A DNA stretch of 64,000 nucleotides, from the NCBI GenBank assembly GCA_028023455.1, contig JAQFVV010006200.1, forward strand, positions 2,739,738-2,803,737, read 5' to 3'. The translations under genes were made by a program, and so were the position numbers. Source of the stretch: Epiperipatus broadwayi (taxonomy: Eukaryota; Onychophora; Udeonychophora; Euonychophora; Peripatidae). Below, piece after piece: positions 60,662-64,000 of the stretch (within the stretch, counting starts at the first letter, position 1; each line of letters starts with the position of its first letter). A model generated the notes under the pieces. That model ran no database searches and had not been told where the DNA came from. It saw nothing but the letters and a program-made list of their open reading frames with translations.

Positions 60662-63600
60662 AATGTTTCGTTATCATTATCATCATCAACCATTATCAAT
60701 CCACTGCAGGATGAAGGTCTTTCCAAGTTTAATCCATCTTCTCCGATCTTTAGCTTCTCTTCTCCACAACACCCCTGCACATTTTCCTATTTCATCCATC
60801 CATCTCACATGTGGTCTCTTTCTGGGTCTTTTACAATCTCTTGGAATCCAGTTTAAAATTTCAATTGTCCATCTATTATCATCTCTTCTAGCAATATGTC
60901 CAGCCCAACTCCATTTCAATCTTAATTTTTTCAATAAGGTCAGTAACACCTGTTTGTTGTCTTACCCATACATTGCGTTTTCGATCTCTTCTTGTTACTC
61001 CCAACATTGCTCTTCCATTAAGTGTCCAAGTCTCAGATCCATAAGTAAGAACTGGTAAAACACATTTGTTAAAAACCATCCTTTTCAAACACATAGGCAT
61101 ATTTCCTTTTAGTATCAAGTTATTTCTACCAAAAGCACTCCAACCAAGTTTAATTTTATGATTAATTTCCTCCATTATGTTTCCATCTGTATTAATAATC
61201 TGACCAAGGTATTTGTAACTGTTAACTTCTTCTAATTCTTCATAATCAATCTTTATTTTCATATTTTGAGCAAATCCATTAAACATTACTTTAGTCTTTT
61301 TAACATTTATCTTTAGTCCTACTTTTCTACTTTCATCTGCTAACTCCTGCAACATTTCCTGCAGCTCTGAAGCATTATTTGCAAAAACAACTACATCATC
61401 TGCAAAATCTAAATGACTTAAATACTCTCCATTTACTTTCACTCCTTTAGTTTCCCATTTTAATCCACAAAATACTTCTTGCAGCACTGCTGTAGAGTTT
61501 TGGAGATATGGAGTCACCTTGTCTTACACCTTTCTCAATGTTGATTTTTCCAGTATCATTATGTAATCTAATTGTTGCTGTTGCATTTTTATAAATATTC
61601 TTTAAAATATGACAATATCCTGGATCTATACCTTGATGATCCAATGCTTTAATCACTGAAGAAATGTGTGTAGAATCGAATGCCTTTTCATAATCTACAA
61701 ATCCAAAACATAATGACAACTCATATTCGTGTGACCTTTCTATGACTTCTCTCAATACCTGGATATGATCTATTGTACTAAAACCACTTTTAAATCCAGC
61801 TTGTTCTCTTGATTGGTGGAAATCCAAAGTTCTCTGTAGACGATTTGTAATTATCTTGGTAAAATTTTTTATATAAAACTGATAAAAGGCTGATAAGTCT
61901 GTAATTTCTAATATCTTCTTTATCACCTTTTTTAAATATTAATATTATTACTGCATTCTTCCAATCTTCTGGTACATCTTTATCATTTAGACATTTGGTA
62001 TATAACTTTGCTAAAATTGTTTCTATTTCTTCACCTGCTTCTTTTAATATATCAATTATAATTCCATCATTTCCTGGAGCCTTTCCTTTCTTCATACACT
62101 TAATTGCATGTCTCACTTCTTCATTTAAAATTCTGGGCAATTCGGATGATGTAATAGATATAGGAGGTACTTGTTCTTTATTACTATATAATTCTTGATA
62201 AAAATCTTCTACCAATTTCATGATGTCATCTCTCTTTTTAGTAATAATTCCATCTTTTTTTCTTATTGCAGATATAAATTTCCTACCAATACCAAAATGT
62301 TGTTTAACATTTTTGAGACTTTTATTTTCTTCTACAGATTTCCTTGCTATTTCACAGTTATACTTTCTTATATCATTTTCAACTCTTTTTAATACATCAT
62401 TTTTGTATATCTTCATATTCCTTCTTTTCTTCATAAATTCTCTAGTCTCAGTAGAAATTTTATTAGTCAATTGCTGCTTTTTTCTACCAGCTATGTTTGT
62501 TGCAGTTTTTAAAAGTGTATCAGTTATTTTCATATTAATTTCATTCAAATCTGAATCATGTTCAAAATCTCCTAACACTTGAAACCTATTTGTAAGTTCT
62601 AATTTAAATTCATTAGAATGTTTCTGAAGATTAGGAATATCAACTGTAAATATTGTTTTTCTTAATAATTTTTGTCTCTCTGGTTTTACATTAACACGTA
62701 ATTTACACCTTATTAATCGATGATCACTTCCTGTGTTAAATTTATTAAGAACATTACAATCTTGAAATATGTATTTTCTGTTAGTCAAAATATAATCCAA
62801 TTCTGCTGTATCTTCATTTGGATGCTTTCATGTCCATTTCCTTTTAACATTTTTCTCAAAAAATGAATTCATAATATAAAGTTTTTTTTTCTTCTGCAAA
62901 CTCCACAAGTCTATGTCCTCTCTCATTTCTATTACTATAACCAAAATTACCTACAGCAATTTCATCTTTCATTTGTCTACCAATTCTAGCATTAAAGTCT
63001 CCCAGAACAATTTTAAAATGTTGTTTACTCTGATCAAAAGCGTTTTGTACATCCATATAAAAATCTTCTACTACTTCATCACTATGAGAACTTGTTGGGA
63101 CATAAACCTGAATTATCTGCATTTGGTATCTGCTATTAAGTTGTATAACTAATCTTGCCACTGTCCGATACACCATCAATCTCCACAATATTGTTCTTCC
63201 ACTTTTTATTTATAATGAATCCTACTCCACTTGTATTTCCAATATGTGTGCCTTTATAATAGAGTATATGTCCACTTTTTAAATCGTTTCTTCTCCTTTT
63301 CTTCTAACTTCACAAAGTCCAATAATGTCCCATTTAATATAAGACAGTTCTTCTAATTCTTGCAATCTTCCTTCACTTGAAAGTGATCTGCAGTTGTAAG
63401 TACCTAAATAAAAAGTTGTCATCAAATGGCAGCCTGGGTCCGCAATCAGGGGATTCTTAGCGCCCTAAGCCTTCGGCCACCAACCGCCGCTGCCTTGGTT
63501 GGGACTTTACAGCCTCCTGGGAATAAGGGCCATGCTTTATTTTTGTCTGTCATAATTGTATATATGTATTGGAAAAATATTTATCATTTACACAAACATT
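60662..63600 (-). pseudogene. RTE-type LINE, nearly full length, few lesions
   Basis: Minus strand. GC-rich 5' leader at about 63410-63540. Endonuclease from about 63400: GTYNCRSLSSEGRLQELEEL, WDIIGLCEVRRKGEE, then (in frame +1) YYKGTHIGNTSGVGFIINKK, VLGDFNARIG at about 63000 and [11 protein letters not shown] at about 62720, the apurinic-endonuclease signature residues. [18 protein letters not shown] (about 62060), [54 protein letters not shown] at about 61400, YKYLG and KCVLPVLTYGSETW. C-terminal tail SWAGHIARRDDNRWTIEILN with RKRPHVRWMDEI. The 3' tail is TTGATGATGATAATGATAACG. Frameshifts at about 63280, 63165, 62870, 61880, 61480 and 60940 break one long frame into several open pieces. 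Its product would nick DNA and prime reverse transcription at the target. Confidence 0.85.
63410..63545 (-). other. GC-rich structured 5' leader of the RTE LINE
   Basis: This is the strongest GC peak of the window. It includes the hairpin CTTAG-GGCG-CTAAG and the pairing candidates GGCAGC/GCTGCC. Degenerate versions precede the RTE copies at 14420 and 26450. It could hold an internal promoter or a self-cleaving ribozyme, as some RTE/R2-type elements do; I could not complete such a fold by eye. Confidence 0.5.
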
Positions 63601-64000
63601 CATTATATATTACATTATATATTATATAATGTAATATATATATATATTACATTATATATTACATTGATTATATATTACATTGATGAAGTATAATGAAACA
63701 TTGCTGGAAATTTTTTTGTAATAAATAATAGAATCTTTTTCATTGTGATTTATTTGGTTTTGTTTATAAATACAAAAGTGATTAAATTTTCTATTGTTCT
63801 TTATGATGTATTAGAAATTCACTTATATATGTATTATTATTCTTATTATTATTAAGTTTCGTTTATTGAATCATCAATTCTTGGTGGTTTTTGAATAATT
63901 TTCCTCCAGAATGACTTATTTTTATTGTGTTTTCAAGCTTCTCTATGGTAATTATTATTATGATGCCATGGCATTGCTTATCTTTTTTTACAATCAAATT
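63601..64000. other. AT microsatellite and AT-rich end of window
   Basis: From 63601 to about 63680 ATATTACATT and TATA runs form a self-complementary microsatellite directly beyond the RTE 5' end. Nothing else is recognised up to the window end. Confidence 0.5.

Noticed and set aside
60663-61058. 131-codon + strand frame
   Set aside because: It is the complement of the RTE LINE C-terminal region; codon pattern and homology lie on the minus strand.
62220-62582. 120-codon + strand frame, hydrophobic
   Set aside because: Complement of the Lys/Glu-rich RTE region between endonuclease and RT.
63601-63680. Telomeric or centromeric satellite
   Set aside because: Short AT microsatellite only, without a satellite-type unit.

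Overview
The window is about 73-75% A+T, with many A/T homopolymers, no operons, consensus splice sites and several classes of eukaryotic mobile elements. It is nuclear DNA of an animal. The best host-gene evidence is a first coding exon on the + strand (33221-33272). Its last codons and its intron position and phase match the start of the mitochondrial GTPase Miro (RHOT), with an animal-type N-terminus. I cannot name the lineage; the element mix (RTE LINEs, Penelope-like elements with hammerhead ribozymes, Mag/K02A2.6-like Gypsy, tRNA-Gly-derived retroposons) suits many AT-rich invertebrates. Everything here was read by eye, without alignment or database search.

Layout. 0-7 kb: tRNA-derived retroposons, a candidate last exon on the minus strand (1122-1321), then mostly unique AT-rich DNA. 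8.3-12.8 kb: a Gypsy element recognisable by its two LTRs, a gag trace and an integrase pseudogene. One LTR carries a TIR element and the other a palindromic ribozyme element. 13.2 kb: an exon that looks like part of a WD40 protein (minus). 13.8-15.6 kb: RTE fragments and a 250-bp near-perfect palindrome. 16-22.7 kb: tandem and inverted repeats and tRNA-derived retroposons. 22.8-25.7 kb: a second decayed Gypsy element, interrupted by another ribozyme element. 26.4-29.5 kb: a badly decayed RTE LINE with a younger RTE fragment nested in it. 30.9-31.8 kb: the third and best-preserved palindromic ribozyme element. 33.2 kb: Miro exon 1; no exon 2 was found, so intron 1 probably fills the rest of the window. 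35.4-37.4 kb: a Penelope-like element (minus), with a decayed hammerhead about 1 kb downstream. 38-59 kb: low-complexity DNA, tandem duplications, possible promoter/first-exon segments near 50.4 and 53.1-53.4 kb, and fragments of DNA transposons. 60.7-63.6 kb: a nearly complete RTE LINE (minus) with only a few frame lesions.

The most interesting system is the short repeat family at 12.1, 23.9 and 30.9 kb. Each copy is a head-to-head (inverted) insertion flanked by a 13-14 bp target-site duplication. Two copies show a tandem unit of about 454 bp. Each unit carries a motif with the CTGANGA / GAAAC / GTC core, a six-pair stem I and a two-pair stem III of a hammerhead ribozyme. Similar decayed motifs lie at 20.0 kb and at 34.5 kb, the latter beside the Penelope-like coding region. 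This suggests a Penelope-driven, retrozyme-like family.
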